A stretch of 64,000 nucleotides of DNA from Streptantibioticus rubrisoli (GTDB lineage Bacteria; Actinomycetota; Actinomycetes; Streptomycetales; Streptomycetaceae): assembly GCF_024436055.1 (NCBI RefSeq), contig NZ_JANFNH010000010.1, positions 62,001-126,000 on the forward strand, written 5' to 3'. Position numbers and translations under genes: made by a program. Under the pieces are notes generated by a model. It was given only the letters and a program-made list of their open reading frames with translations, ran no database searches and was not told the origin of the DNA. This document shows, piece by piece, positions 45,996-55,691 of this stretch (its first letter is position 1; each line of letters starts with the position of its first letter).

Positions 45996-48968
45996 GTGAT
46001 ACGAGATCAAGAACCAACGGCCGGAGAGCTGGGCGACAAGGCGCAGGACGCACTCCGCGCCTCTTCAGGGCTGCCCGCGACCATGGCGACGGGTAGCCCC
46101 GAGGGACCCGATACCCCCGAGCGGCCCGACCCGGACCCGGCGGACGCTGACGCCGCGCCCCCGCCCCCGGAGCGGACCAGCCCGCCCCCGCCCGCGGACC
46201 GCGCAGACGACGTGGAGCGCGCAGACGACGTGGGCCGCGCAGACGACGTGGAGCGCGCCGACCATCCCCCGAATCCGGAACCGCCCGCGAGCCCCGCGAC
46301 CGAGGCCGTACAGGCCGCCACCGCCCCCCAGCGGCACCCGGCGGGAGCGGCGCACCCGCCGACCGGCGCGCACCCGGTGAGCGGGCAGCCCGCCGTGGAG
46401 CACGTCGACGAGCTCGCGGGCGACGAACCGCTGCTGGCCGCCCGGGTGCACCGTCCGGTGGACCTGCTCAGGTTCCTGATGGGCATCCTCGGCGTCGGCC
46501 TGGTCCTGGCGGTCGCCGGTTTCGCGCACGCCACCACCGCCGGAGTCGCCAACGACATCGCCAACGGCGCCCGGCACGCGCCGTCCATCCTCACCAGCAT
46601 CGCCGGGTTCACCGCGAGCGTCGCGGTGCTGATCGTGCCGGTCGCGTTCGCCGTGGAGCGGCTGATCAAACGGGACGGGCTACGGGTCGCCGACGGTGTG
46701 CTGGCGGCCGTGCTCGCCCATGGCGTCTCGCTCGCCGGTGACCTGTGGGTGACCAACTCCGCGCCCTCGGCGATCCGTGACGCGCTCACCAGGACCGCGC
46801 CCAGCGGCGGCATCACCGACCCGGTGCACGGCTATCTGGCGCCGGTCATCGCCTACATGACGGCGGTGGGCATGGCCCGTCGGCCGCGGTGGCGGGTGGC
46901 GCTGTGGTTCGTGCTGGTGCTGGACTCCTTCGCGGTGCTGGTCGGCGGCTACACCACACCGTTCTCGATCATCGCGACCGTGCTGATCGGCTGGACCGTC
47001 GCCTACGGCACCGTCTACGCGGTCGGCTCGCCCAACGTCCGGCCCACCGGGCGGACGCTGATGGCCGGTCTGCAGCGGCTCGGTTTCAACCCGGTCACCG
47101 CGCAGCGGCTGGACGACGGCCCGGAGGCGCCGGACTCCGAACGCGGTCGCCGCTATCTGGTGACCCTGGAGAACGCCGTTCCGCTGGACATCACCGTGGT
47201 CGACCGCGAGCAGCAGGCGCACGGCTTCTTCTACCGGGTCTGGAGACGGCTGCAACTGCGCGGCGTCAACGAGCAGCGCAACAGCCTGCAGTCGCTGCGC
47301 CAGGCACTTGAACAGGAGGCGCTGCTCGCCTACGCCGCGATCTCCGCCGGGGCGCACGCCCCGAAGCTCATCGCCACCTCCGAACTGGGCCCGGACGCGG
47401 TGATGCTGGTCTACGAGCACATCGACGGCCGCTCCCTGGACACCCTCGGCGACGAGGAGATCACGGACGCGGTGCTGGACGGCGCCTGGCGGCAGGTCAA
47501 GGCACTGCAGTCGCGTCGCATTTCGCACCGCCGACTGGTCGGCGAGTCCCTGCTGGTGGATCGTTCCGGCACGATCTACCTGACCGATCTGCGCAGTGGT
47601 GAGATCGCGGCGGGCGACATCGTGCTGCGAATGGACATCGCCCAGCTGCTGACCACCTTCGCGCTGCGGGTCGGCCCGCAGCGGTCCGTGGCCTCCGCCG
47701 TGCGGGTGCTCGGCCCGGAAGCGGTGGCGGACAGCCTGCCGCTGCTGCAACCGATCGCACTCAGCCGCTCCACCCGCGCCACCTTGCGGCAGCTCGCCAA
47801 GGAGCGGGCGGAGCGCGAGCGCGCCGCCGTCATCGAGGCCACCCGCAAGAAGACCGTGGAGCCCGTCCAGGTCTCCGGGGACCGCAAGCTCGCCAAGGCG
47901 CAGCGCAAGGCCGAGAAGGAGGCCGAGAAGCGCGCCATGGAGGAGGCGCTGGAGGCGGCCCGCGAGGAGGACCTGCTGTCGCAGATAAGGCAGCAGGTGT
48001 TGCAGATCCGGCCGCAGGCGCCCGTGCAGCCGGCCCGGCTGGAGCGCTTCAAGGCCCGCACCCTGTTCAGCTACATCGCCGGTGCGGTCGCCGGGTACTT
48101 CCTGCTCTCCCAGTTCGCCCAGCTCAAGTGGGGCGATCTGATCAGCCACGCCAACTGGGCCTGGGCGCTGGCGGTGTTGGCGCTGTCCGCGCTGACGTAC
48201 ATCCCGGCGGCGATGACCCTGCTGGGCTTCGTCCCGGAAAAGGTGCCGTTCGGCCGTACCGTGATGGCGCAGGTGGCGGGGAACTTCGTCAAGCTGGTGG
48301 CGCCCGCCGCGGTCGGCGGTGTGGCGCTCAACACCCGCTTCCTGCAGCGCAACGGCGTCCGCCCGGGCCTGGCGGTGGCCAGCGTCGGCGCCTCCCAACT
48401 GGCCTCGCTCAGCGGCCACATCATGCTGCTGGCGGCGTTCGGCTATCTGACCGGGACCCAGCAGACGCCGTCGCTGTCGACCTCCCGGACGGTGATCGCC
48501 GGGCTGCTGACCGCCGCCGTGCTGGTGCTGGTCGTCACGGCGGTCCCGCAGTTGCGCAAGTTCGTCTCCAGCCGACTGCGGTCGCTGTTCGCCGGTGTCG
48601 TGCCGCGCATGCTCGACCTGCTGCAGCGGCCGAAGAAGCTGGCCACCGGCGTGGCCGGTGTGCTGCTGCTGACGCTGGTGAACGTGGCGTGCCTGGACGC
48701 GGCGGTCCGCACCTTCGGCGACACCTCGCTGAGCTTCGCGAACATCGCGGTGGTCTTCCTCACCGCCAACGCCGTGGGTTCGGCGATTCCCACCCCGGGC
48801 GGTGTCGGCGCCATCGAGACGACGACCTCCACCGCTTTGATCATCTTGGGCATGCCCGGCGGGCAGGCGCTCTCCGCCGTGCTGTTGTTCAGGCTCGCCA
48901 CTTTCTGGCTGCCGGTCCTGCCCGGCTGGCTCGCCTTCACCCACCTGACCCGCAAGGGCTTGCTATAG
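45996..48968 (+). CDS. LPG-synthase-type membrane protein with kinase-like domain
   Basis: About 990 residues in four parts: a Pro/Asp-rich disordered N-terminus (1-140); a membrane block of about six helices (150-340); a soluble domain (about 370-600) with kinase-like or ABC1-like features (VMLVYEHIDGRSLD, HRRLVGESLLVDRSGTIYLTDLRSG); a charged coiled coil (610-690); and a C-terminal LPG_synthase_TM (UPF0104) domain with seven or eight helices, including KLVAPAAVGGVALNTRF and AIPTPGGVGAIE. The LPG synthetase catalytic domain is absent, so it may translocate lipids. Start uncertain: GTG at 45996 or ATG at 46083. Confidence 0.85.
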   Translation: MIRDQEPTAGELGDKAQDALRASSGLPATMATGSPEGPDTPERPDPDPADADAAPPPPERTSPPPPADRADDVERADDVGRADDVERADHPPNPEPPASPATEAVQAATAPQRHPAGAAHPPTGAHPVSGQPAVEHVDELAGDEPLLAARVHRPVDLLRFLMGILGVGLVLAVAGFAHATTAGVANDIANGARHAPSILTSIAGFTASVAVLIVPVAFAVERLIKRDGLRVADGVLAAVLAHGVSLAGDLWVTNSAPSAIRDALTRTAPSGGITDPVHGYLAPVIAYMTAVGMARRPRWRVALWFVLVLDSFAVLVGGYTTPFSIIATVLIGWTVAYGTVYAVGSPNVRPTGRTLMAGLQRLGFNPVTAQRLDDGPEAPDSERGRRYLVTLENAVPLDITVVDREQQAHGFFYRVWRRLQLRGVNEQRNSLQSLRQALEQEALLAYAAISAGAHAPKLIATSELGPDAVMLVYEHIDGRSLDTLGDEEITDAVLDGAWRQVKALQSRRISHRRLVGESLLVDRSGTIYLTDLRSGEIAAGDIVLRMDIAQLLTTFALRVGPQRSVASAVRVLGPEAVADSLPLLQPIALSRSTRATLRQLAKERAERERAAVIEATRKKTVEPVQVSGDRKLAKAQRKAEKEAEKRAMEEALEAAREEDLLSQIRQQVLQIRPQAPVQPARLERFKARTLFSYIAGAVAGYFLLSQFAQLKWGDLISHANWAWALAVLALSALTYIPAAMTLLGFVPEKVPFGRTVMAQVAGNFVKLVAPAAVGGVALNTRFLQRNGVRPGLAVASVGASQLASLSGHIMLLAAFGYLTGTQQTPSLSTSRTVIAGLLTAAVLVLVVTAVPQLRKFVSSRLRSLFAGVVPRMLDLLQRPKKLATGVAGVLLLTLVNVACLDAAVRTFGDTSLSFANIAVVFLTANAVGSAIPTPGGVGAIETTTSTALIILGMPGGQALSAVLLFRLATFWLPVLPGWLAFTHLTRKGLL
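46201..46254 (+). repeat. 18-base tandem repeat, three copies
   Basis: Three units beginning GCGCAGACGACGTGG encode RADDVE/RADDVG in the disordered N-terminus of the LPG-synthase-type protein. The second unit differs at two bases. Such repeats vary in copy number between strains. Confidence 0.85.
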
Positions 48969-49049
48969 ACCTTCCTACGACGGGCATGGCACCTGCCGGT
49001 CTCATCACCCGAACTTTGTTGCAGATGCGAGCGCCGCGGTTCTAACGTG

Positions 49050-49061
49050 CCGCATATGCGG
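49050..49061. promoter_or_regulatory. Palindrome in the modA promoter region
   Basis: CCGCATATGCGG is a perfect 12-base palindrome. It lies just after a possible promoter (TTGCAG, 18 bases, TAACGT ending near 49048) and 76 bases before the modA ATG, where a repressor would block transcription. Molybdate-responsive control is an inference. Confidence 0.4.
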
Positions 49062-49136
49062 CCCTACACCACCGGCCGGGCGGCCCGAGGGGGCCGCACC
49101 ATCGACCGCACCTGACGTGCAGCCCGGAGTCCCGCC

Positions 49137-49925
49137 ATGCCTCAGACCTTCGCCCGCCGTGTCGCCCTGCCGCCCGTCGCCGCCGCCCTGCTGCTGCCGC
49201 TGGCCGCCTGCGGCGGTGGCAAGTCCGACGCCTCCAGCTCGCCCAGTGGCAGCGGCGGCAAGACCACCATCACCGTGCTCGCCGCCGCCTCGCTGACCGA
49301 CGTGTTCAAGGCCGAGCGCGCCGCGTACGAGAAGGCCCACCCCGGCATCACGGTCAAGTTCTCCTTCGCCGGCTCCCAGGACCTCGCCGCCCAGGTCAGC
49401 CAGGGCGCCCCGGCCGACGCGCTGGTCACCGCGGACACCAAGACCATGGACGGCGTGAAGAAGGACACCGGCACTCCGACGGTGATCGCCAGGAACCGGC
49501 TCACCATCGCCACCGCGCCGGGCAACCCCAAGAAGATCCACGGCCTGGGCGACCTGGCGAACCCGGGCCTGAAGGTGGTGCTCGCCGCCAAGCAGGTGCC
49601 GGTCGGCAACTACGGCGACAAGGTGCTGGCCGCCCAGCATGTGAACGTCAAGCCGGTCTCCGAGGAGGCCAGCGTGCGCGCCGTGCTGACCAAGGTGGAG
49701 CTCGGCGAGGCCGACGCGGGCATCGTCTACGTCACCGACGCGCAGTCCGCCAAGGGCAAGGTCGGCACCGTCAGCATCCCTGACGCGCAGAACGCGATCG
49801 CCTCCTACCCGGCCGCCACTCTCAACGGCTCCCAACACGCCGCCGCGGCGGCGGACTTCGTCAAGTGGCTCAGCTCCCCGCAGGCCCAGTCGATCCTGCG
49901 CTCGGCGGGCTTCCAGCAGCCATGA
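49137..49925 (+). CDS. modA: Molybdate ABC transporter substrate-binding lipoprotein
   Basis: Captures molybdate outside the membrane. It has 262 residues. The lipoprotein signal ends LAACGGG, with the Cys as lipid anchor. Family strands: TVLAAASLTDVF, SFAGSQDLAAQVSQGAPADALVTAD and AQSILRSAGFQ at the C-terminus. GGAG lies seven bases before the ATG. Its stop overlaps the modBC start (ATGA). Supplies molybdate for the cofactor pathway, of which moaE and moeZ are elsewhere in the window. Confidence 0.94.
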   Translation: MPQTFARRVALPPVAAALLLPLAACGGGKSDASSSPSGSGGKTTITVLAAASLTDVFKAERAAYEKAHPGITVKFSFAGSQDLAAQVSQGAPADALVTADTKTMDGVKKDTGTPTVIARNRLTIATAPGNPKKIHGLGDLANPGLKVVLAAKQVPVGNYGDKVLAAQHVNVKPVSEEASVRAVLTKVELGEADAGIVYVTDAQSAKGKVGTVSIPDAQNAIASYPAATLNGSQHAAAAADFVKWLSSPQAQSILRSAGFQQP

Positions 49926-51883
49926 CCAGCGACCGGCCAGCGCGGCGCCCCCGGCAGAGGACTCCGCTCGCCCTCGTCCTCCCCGCGGTGGCGGCGGTCA
50001 TCTTCCTGGCGCTGCCGCTGGCCGGTGTTCTCGCCCGCGCCCCCTGGTCCGGCCTGGTCTCCCGGCTCACGGCGCCCGACGTCACCCAGGCGCTGGGACT
50101 GTCCCTCACCGTCTCCGTCTGGGCGCTGGCGCTCGCGCTGCTGGTGGGCGTACCACTGGCCTGGGTGCTGGCCCGGGTGGACTTCCCCGGCAAGACGCTG
50201 GTGCGCGCCCTGGTGATGCTGCCCATGGTGCTGCCGCCCACTGTGGGCGGCGTCGCCCTCCTGCTCGGGTTCGGCCGAAGGGGCCTGCTGGGTCCGGCAC
50301 TTGAGAACCTGTTCGGGGTGACGCTGCCGTTCTCCACTCCGGGCGCGGTCGTGGCGGCGGCGTTCGTGGCGATGCCGTTCCTGGTCGTCAGCCTGGAGGG
50401 CACGCTGGTCGCGCTCCACCCGCGGTACGAGGAGACCGCCGCCTCCCTGGGGGCGCGGCCGCTGCGCGCGTTCTTCACCGTGACGCTGCCCATGACGGCC
50501 CCCGGGCTGGTCGCCGCCGCCGCGCTGTGCTGGGCGCGTGCGCTGGGCGAGTTCGGAGCGACGATCACGTTCGCCGGTAACCTGCCGGGCGTCACCCAGA
50601 CCCTTCCGCTCCAGGTCTATCTGATGCTCCAGGACGACCCGGAGGGGGCGACGGCGGTGTCGCTGCTGCTGCTCGCGGTGGCGATGGTGGTGCTGATCGC
50701 GCTACGCGGCCGATGGACCGGACCGAAGCCCACCACAGTGGTGACCGCAGAGCCCCGAGCCGACGACAACCGCGCCGACGGCGCCAACGGCGGCGCCCCG
50801 CACCCCCACAGCCGCCCCGCGCCGCGCCGGGAGGCGTCCTGGTCGCTCGCCGCCGAGGTCACCGGCCTCACCCAGCTCACGCTCGCGGCGGAACCCGGCA
50901 CCACGATCGCCGTCGTCGGCCCCAACGGCGCGGGCAAGACCACCTTGCTGCGGGCGCTGCTCGGCCTGACGCCGCTGGCCACCGCGCGCACGCTGGCCCT
51001 CGGCGGCGAGGACGTCGCCGCCCAGGCGCCCCACAAGCGCCATGTGGCCTGGGTGCCGCAGGACGGCGCCCTCTTCCCCCACCTGACCGCCCTGGGCAAC
51101 ACCGCGTACGGCCTACGGGCCCAGGGCGTCTCCCGGCGCGCCGCCCGCGCCGAGGCGCGGTCCTGGCTGGACCGGCTGGCGGTCGGTGACCTGGCGTCCC
51201 GCAGGCCGGGGCGGCTGAGCGGCGGCCAGGCCCAACGCGTGGCGCTCGCCCGGGCGTTGGCCGCCCGGCCCCGGCTGCTGCTGCTCGACGAGCCGTTGGC
51301 AGCACTTGATCAGACGACGCGCGCCCATGTGCGGCACACGCTGCGCGAGCACCTGGCGGACTTTCCCGGTGTATGCCTGATCGTCACGCACGATCCCGTC
51401 GAGGCGGTCTCGCTCGCCGATCAGGTGCTCGTACTGGAAGGCGGCCGTCCGGTGCAGTACGCCCCGCCCGCCGAGGTGTCCCGGCATCCGCGCTCGCCAT
51501 GGGTGGCCCGGATGCTCGGGCGCAACGCCTGGTCGGGCCGGGTCCGGAACTCGGTGCTCGAACTGCCCGGCGGCGCCCGGCTGATGGCGGCGGAGCCGCT
51601 GCCCGACGGCACCGCGGACGGCGCGGGCGCGCTGGCGGTGGCCGGGCCCGAGGCGGTCTCGCTGCACCGCGAGCGCCCCACCGGCAGCCCGCGCAACGTC
51701 TGGCGCGGCAGGGTACGCGAGTTGACGGCGCTCGGTGCGCGGATCCGCGTCCTGGTCACGGCGGACGGGCTGGACGCGATCGCCGAGATCACCACCGCCG
51801 CCGCGGCCGAACTCGCCCTGTCCGAGGGCGAGGAGGTCTGGGTCAGCGTCAAGGCCACCGAGATCACTTTGATCGCGCTGTAG
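49922..51883 (+). CDS. ModB-ModC fusion, molybdate permease plus ATPase
   Basis: A single polypeptide of 653 residues that joins two normally separate subunits. Residues 1-265 form the ModB permease with about five membrane helices and the EAA-type loop EETAASLGARPLRAF. A Pro/His-rich linker leads to the ModC ATPase (about 310-520): Walker A VGPNGAGKTT, signature RLSGGQAQRVALARAL, Walker B LLLLDEPLAALD and switch His in VTHDP. A C-terminal TOBE/MOP-type domain (about 585-653) should bind molybdate. No frameshift is needed. The ATG overlaps the modA stop. Confidence 0.93.
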   Translation: MTSDRPARRPRQRTPLALVLPAVAAVIFLALPLAGVLARAPWSGLVSRLTAPDVTQALGLSLTVSVWALALALLVGVPLAWVLARVDFPGKTLVRALVMLPMVLPPTVGGVALLLGFGRRGLLGPALENLFGVTLPFSTPGAVVAAAFVAMPFLVVSLEGTLVALHPRYEETAASLGARPLRAFFTVTLPMTAPGLVAAAALCWARALGEFGATITFAGNLPGVTQTLPLQVYLMLQDDPEGATAVSLLLLAVAMVVLIALRGRWTGPKPTTVVTAEPRADDNRADGANGGAPHPHSRPAPRREASWSLAAEVTGLTQLTLAAEPGTTIAVVGPNGAGKTTLLRALLGLTPLATARTLALGGEDVAAQAPHKRHVAWVPQDGALFPHLTALGNTAYGLRAQGVSRRAARAEARSWLDRLAVGDLASRRPGRLSGGQAQRVALARALAARPRLLLLDEPLAALDQTTRAHVRHTLREHLADFPGVCLIVTHDPVEAVSLADQVLVLEGGRPVQYAPPAEVSRHPRSPWVARMLGRNAWSGRVRNSVLELPGGARLMAAEPLPDGTADGAGALAVAGPEAVSLHRERPTGSPRNVWRGRVRELTALGARIRVLVTADGLDAIAEITTAAAAELALSEGEEVWVSVKATEITLIAL

Positions 51884-52081
51884 GCCGTGGCGCCGGTTGG
51901 CGCGTCTCAGGCCGCCAAACCTCCGAACCCTGACTGACCTCTGTCAAATTTTTGGTCAAGTTAACGCTGCCCGCTCCCGCGCGGCGCACCTCCTGTGATC
52001 GGGTCTGCCCTGCATCGACACCACGCGCTGTGGTGACAGCCGTTGTGGCGTCCTTACCAACGCCTGTTCGGGGAGGTTTTG

Positions 52082-54709
52082 TTGAGAGCACCAACCCGCA
52101 GACACCGCACCAGACGGTGGCTCACCATCTGCGCCGCGGCCGCCAGTGCGGCCCTCGTCGCCGTACCCGCGACAGCGGCCTCGGGACCGGGCGCGGCCCT
52201 TGGCCCGTACGGCAACCCGTACCGCGCCCACACCATGAAGCCGCTGGACGACGGCGGCGACAAGGGCGGTGAGGCCGACGAGATCGCCGAGGGCGCCGCC
52301 CAGTACGCGGAGGCCCGCACCTCACCCGGCACCCTCACCCCCGGCGCGTACGGTGCCGCTTGGAACGCCCTGAACAGGTTGCCCTCCACCGGCGGTGCCT
52401 GGCGGCATGTCACCGGGCTCACCTACAACTCGGACGATCCCCGCTACCGCGACACCGACTCCAACTCCAGTGGCGGCTACGGCGATGTCACCGGCCGTAC
52501 CGCCGCGCTGGCCGCTGACCGCGACGGCTACGTCTACGCGGGCAGCGCGGGGGGCGGCGTATGGCGGTCGCGCACCGGCGGCGGCCACTGGCAGCCGATC
52601 AGCGACGCGCTGCCCTCCCAGTCCACCGGCGCGCTCGCCCTGGACCACGGCCATCTGTGGCTGGGCACCGGTGAGGCGACCACCAACTCGGACGCGTTCT
52701 TGGGCAGCGGCGTCTATGTGCTGAGCGATCCACGGCACGGCACGTTCACCGCCAGGGACCGGGTCGGCGGCACCGAGTTGGACAGCACCACGGTGCACCA
52801 GCTGCGGTTCGGCGGCGGAAGGGTGTGGGCGGCCACCAGCCGTGGGGTGTGGTCGCACTCCTCGACCGACCTGCGCGGCCCCTGGAAACTGGAGTTCGCG
52901 CCCAACCCCTCCTACCTGCCGGGCGGTTCACACGCTGGCGACCCCGCCGCCCCGTACAAGAACATCACCAACGACATAGCCATCGACCCCAAGGACCCTG
53001 CCAAGGTCCTGCTGGCGGTCGGCTGGCGCAGCGGTGACGACTACAACGGCTTCTACGCCAAGGACACCAGCGACTCCTGGCAGCGGGTCAACGCGCTGGG
53101 TGATCTGCCCACCACCAGTACCCAGGTGGGCGAAGTCACCTTCGCCAGGGCCGCCGACGGATCCCGCTACTACGCCATCGACGAGTCCCCCGCGCAGTTG
53201 ACCGGCGGCGATCCGAACAGCTCACTTGCCGGGATCTTCGTCTCGGCGTCCGGGTCCCCGTTCGGACCGTGGACGAAGGTGACCGACTACAAGGCGCTCA
53301 GCGGCGACGGATCCGCGCTGACCAGCGCCAAGGACATGGTCGGCATCCAGGCCTGGTACAACCAGTTCCTGCAGGTCGACCCGAACGACCCCAAGCACGT
53401 CTACGCCGGGCTTGAGGAGGTCCACGAGTCCAAGGACGGCGGCGCCACGTGGTCGGCGGTCGGGCCGTACTGGAACTTCAACTTCCCCTGCTGGAGCGTC
53501 GATCCGGCCAAGCAGACCGGTGACTGCCACCAGACCACCCACTCCGACCAGCACGCGGTGACGGTCGGCAGCTACCACGGCCAGACCTACCTCTACGTGG
53601 GCAACGACGGCGGCATCTACCGGCGTCCGCTGAACGGCAGCCAGGACGCCTCCGGGCACGCCACGGACTGGACCTCGCTCAACGACGGCACCATCGACAC
53701 CCTCCAGTACTACTCGGTGGGCGTGGGCACGGACCGTGACTTCGGCGGCGTCGCCGTCAACGGCGGCCTGCAGGACAACGGGCAGTCGATGCTGCGGGGC
53801 CGGGACAAGGTGATGGGCTCCAACTTCGGCGGCGACGGCGGGGACACGCTCACCGACCCCGCCAACGGGTGCGACATCGCCCAGGAGTACGTCTACCTCG
53901 CGCTGAACGTCACGCAGAACTGCGCGGTCAACAACGGTGCCTGGGCCACGGATCCGACCAAGGCCACCTCGTACTCGGTCGCCCCGCCGGACAACGCCAG
54001 CCAGGAAGCCCGGTTCATCGCACCGCTCACCGCCGATGTGCAGGACGGCAACACCTGGATCGCGGGCGGACGCCACATCTGGGTGCAGACCCATGGCTAC
54101 GCCATCCGTGACCCCAAGGAGTGGACCAGCGCCTACGACCTCGGCGCGGGCCACGTCGCGACGGCGGTCGCCGCCGAGGGCGGCAAGGTGTACGCGGCCT
54201 GGTGCGGCCCCTGCGACAGCAAGGGCTTCACCCGCGGCATCGCGGTCGGCAACGCGGACGGCACCGGCTGGCACCAGCTCGGCCTGCCGACCACCGGCGC
54301 ACCGGGCACCGTGCCCGACCGCTACCTCGCGGGCCTCGCCCTTGACCCGCACGACGCCAACCACGTCTACCTCGCGGTCAACGGCTTCTCACGGCACTGG
54401 ACTTCCGGCGCCGGGGCGGGCTACGGCCACCTCTTCGAATCCAGGGACGGCGGCTACACCTGGTCGGACATCTCCGCCAACCTGCCGGACGTACCGGCCG
54501 ATTCGGTCCTCGCCCTGCCGAGCGGCGGCCTCGTGGTCGCCACCGACCTCGGCGTGCTGTACCGGGCGCCGCACGCCACGCGCTGGGAGCGGGTCGGACG
54601 GCTTCCGGCGGTCGCCGTGCTCCAGGTCAAGCTCGGTCCTGACGGGCGGCTCTACGCGGCCACGCACGGACGCGGCATCTGGTCGATCGACCTGCGGAGC
54701 TGCCGCTAG
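52082..54709 (+). CDS. Secreted BNR/Asp-box repeat protein
   Basis: An exported beta-propeller protein of about 875 residues. A cleavable signal peptide (RRWLTICAAAASAALVAVPATAA) is followed by repeated BNR/Asp-box motifs such as SRTGGGHWQPIS, SKDGGATWSAV and SRDGGYTWSDIS, as in sialidases, xyloglucanases and sortilin-type propellers. No catalytic residues can be named, so it is best called a glycosyl-hydrolase-like protein. The start is TTG at 52082, five bases after GGGGAGG. A strong terminator follows. Confidence 0.85.
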   Translation: MRAPTRRHRTRRWLTICAAAASAALVAVPATAASGPGAALGPYGNPYRAHTMKPLDDGGDKGGEADEIAEGAAQYAEARTSPGTLTPGAYGAAWNALNRLPSTGGAWRHVTGLTYNSDDPRYRDTDSNSSGGYGDVTGRTAALAADRDGYVYAGSAGGGVWRSRTGGGHWQPISDALPSQSTGALALDHGHLWLGTGEATTNSDAFLGSGVYVLSDPRHGTFTARDRVGGTELDSTTVHQLRFGGGRVWAATSRGVWSHSSTDLRGPWKLEFAPNPSYLPGGSHAGDPAAPYKNITNDIAIDPKDPAKVLLAVGWRSGDDYNGFYAKDTSDSWQRVNALGDLPTTSTQVGEVTFARAADGSRYYAIDESPAQLTGGDPNSSLAGIFVSASGSPFGPWTKVTDYKALSGDGSALTSAKDMVGIQAWYNQFLQVDPNDPKHVYAGLEEVHESKDGGATWSAVGPYWNFNFPCWSVDPAKQTGDCHQTTHSDQHAVTVGSYHGQTYLYVGNDGGIYRRPLNGSQDASGHATDWTSLNDGTIDTLQYYSVGVGTDRDFGGVAVNGGLQDNGQSMLRGRDKVMGSNFGGDGGDTLTDPANGCDIAQEYVYLALNVTQNCAVNNGAWATDPTKATSYSVAPPDNASQEARFIAPLTADVQDGNTWIAGGRHIWVQTHGYAIRDPKEWTSAYDLGAGHVATAVAAEGGKVYAAWCGPCDSKGFTRGIAVGNADGTGWHQLGLPTTGAPGTVPDRYLAGLALDPHDANHVYLAVNGFSRHWTSGAGAGYGHLFESRDGGYTWSDISANLPDVPADSVLALPSGGLVVATDLGVLYRAPHATRWERVGRLPAVAVLQVKLGPDGRLYAATHGRGIWSIDLRSCR

Positions 54710-54717
54710 TGACAACG

Positions 54718-54754
54718 GGTCGGCGGGAAGCGTGCATTCCGCTGCCCGCCGACC
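54718..54754 (+). terminator. Intrinsic terminator after the BNR gene
   Basis: Arms GGTCGGCGGG and CCCGCCGACC, with an inner AGCG/CGCT pair and a 7-base loop, nine bases beyond the BNR stop. Confidence 0.85.
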
Positions 54755-54864
54755 ATGACATTTGTCCTGCCTGATTGGGGAGCGGTGACACTGCCGGTAG
54801 GACCGGCGCCTCCGCGAAGCTGAGACCACGAAACGAGTTGTACGACGGCGTGGAGGCGGCGGAG

Positions 54865-55545
54865 ATGACCGAGGACTACTCCCCTCGCAGGGAACTGCTC
54901 AACAATTTCAAGCCACTTGTTCTCGACCTCGGGTTGCCGCTCGGCTCCTACTATCTGCTGCGCGACGGCTTCGGGGTCGACATGGTGCTGTCGCTCGCCC
55001 TCAGCAGCATTCCCCCGGCGGTCCGCACGCTGTACGGATGGCTACGGGACCGCTCGCTCAACGGACTGGCCGGGCTGATGCTGGCGGTGAACGTCGTGGG
55101 CATCGCCCTGAGCTTCGTCAGCGGCAATCCCCGGATCATGGTTGCGAAGGACTCCGGGACCAACGGCGTCATCGCGATCGTCCTCATCGCCTCCGCGTTC
55201 TCCGGTAAGCCGTTGCTGTCGGCCGGTGTCAGGCCCTGGCTGGTCAAGGGGAACGCCGCCCGGGCCACCGCTTTGGACCGGCTCGCCGCCGCCTCGGACC
55301 GGTTCCGGCGGCTGCAGCGGAGGTTCACCCTGATATGGGGCGTGGCACTGCTCGCGGAGTGCGTGGCACAGGTGATCGGGGCGTTCACCCTGCCGGTGGC
55401 GACCATGGTCTGGCTGTCGAACGTGCTGCTGATAGCCGCCCTCGTACTGGGCTGCGTGATCGGCGGCGCGGCCGCCGCCGATCCCATGGAGAAGATGATC
55501 GACGCGGAGCTGGCGCCGCCCACCCTTATTCCCCAGCCCGCCTGA
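54865..55545 (+). CDS. VC0807-type integral membrane protein
   Basis: A 226-residue membrane protein with five to six hydrophobic segments. Recognisable stretches are FKPLVLDLGLPLGSYYLLRDGFG, DRSLNGLAGLMLAVNVVGI and SGKPLLSAGVRPWL, as in the VC0807 family of unknown function. The ATG at 54865 has GGAGG eight bases upstream; the frame is open to 54775. A lone gene between the BNR terminator and moeZ (convergent). Confidence 0.8.
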   Translation: MTEDYSPRRELLNNFKPLVLDLGLPLGSYYLLRDGFGVDMVLSLALSSIPPAVRTLYGWLRDRSLNGLAGLMLAVNVVGIALSFVSGNPRIMVAKDSGTNGVIAIVLIASAFSGKPLLSAGVRPWLVKGNAARATALDRLAAASDRFRRLQRRFTLIWGVALLAECVAQVIGAFTLPVATMVWLSNVLLIAALVLGCVIGGAAAADPMEKMIDAELAPPTLIPQPA

Positions 55546-55613
55546 TCCGCGCCGTCCCACCGTCCCATCGCCGCCCTCCCAGCGGAGGCTTACGCGCCAG
55601 CCCCGAACGGGGC

Positions 55614-55665
55614 CCGGGGCGGAGCCCCGGAAAAAAAGGGGACCCCGGGGGCGGAGCCCCCGGGG
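55614..55665 (-). terminator. Paired GC hairpins, terminator of moeZ
   Basis: Two hairpins: CCGGGGC/GCCCCGG (55614-55630) and CCCCGGGGGC/GCCCCCGGGG (55643-55665), separated by an A7 run. On the minus strand the second hairpin is followed by TCCCC and seven Ts, so it should end moeZ transcription. The sequence type is common in Streptomyces intergenic regions. Confidence 0.75.
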
Positions 55666-55691
55666 TGGGTGGCGTGCTAACGGGCCGTACG

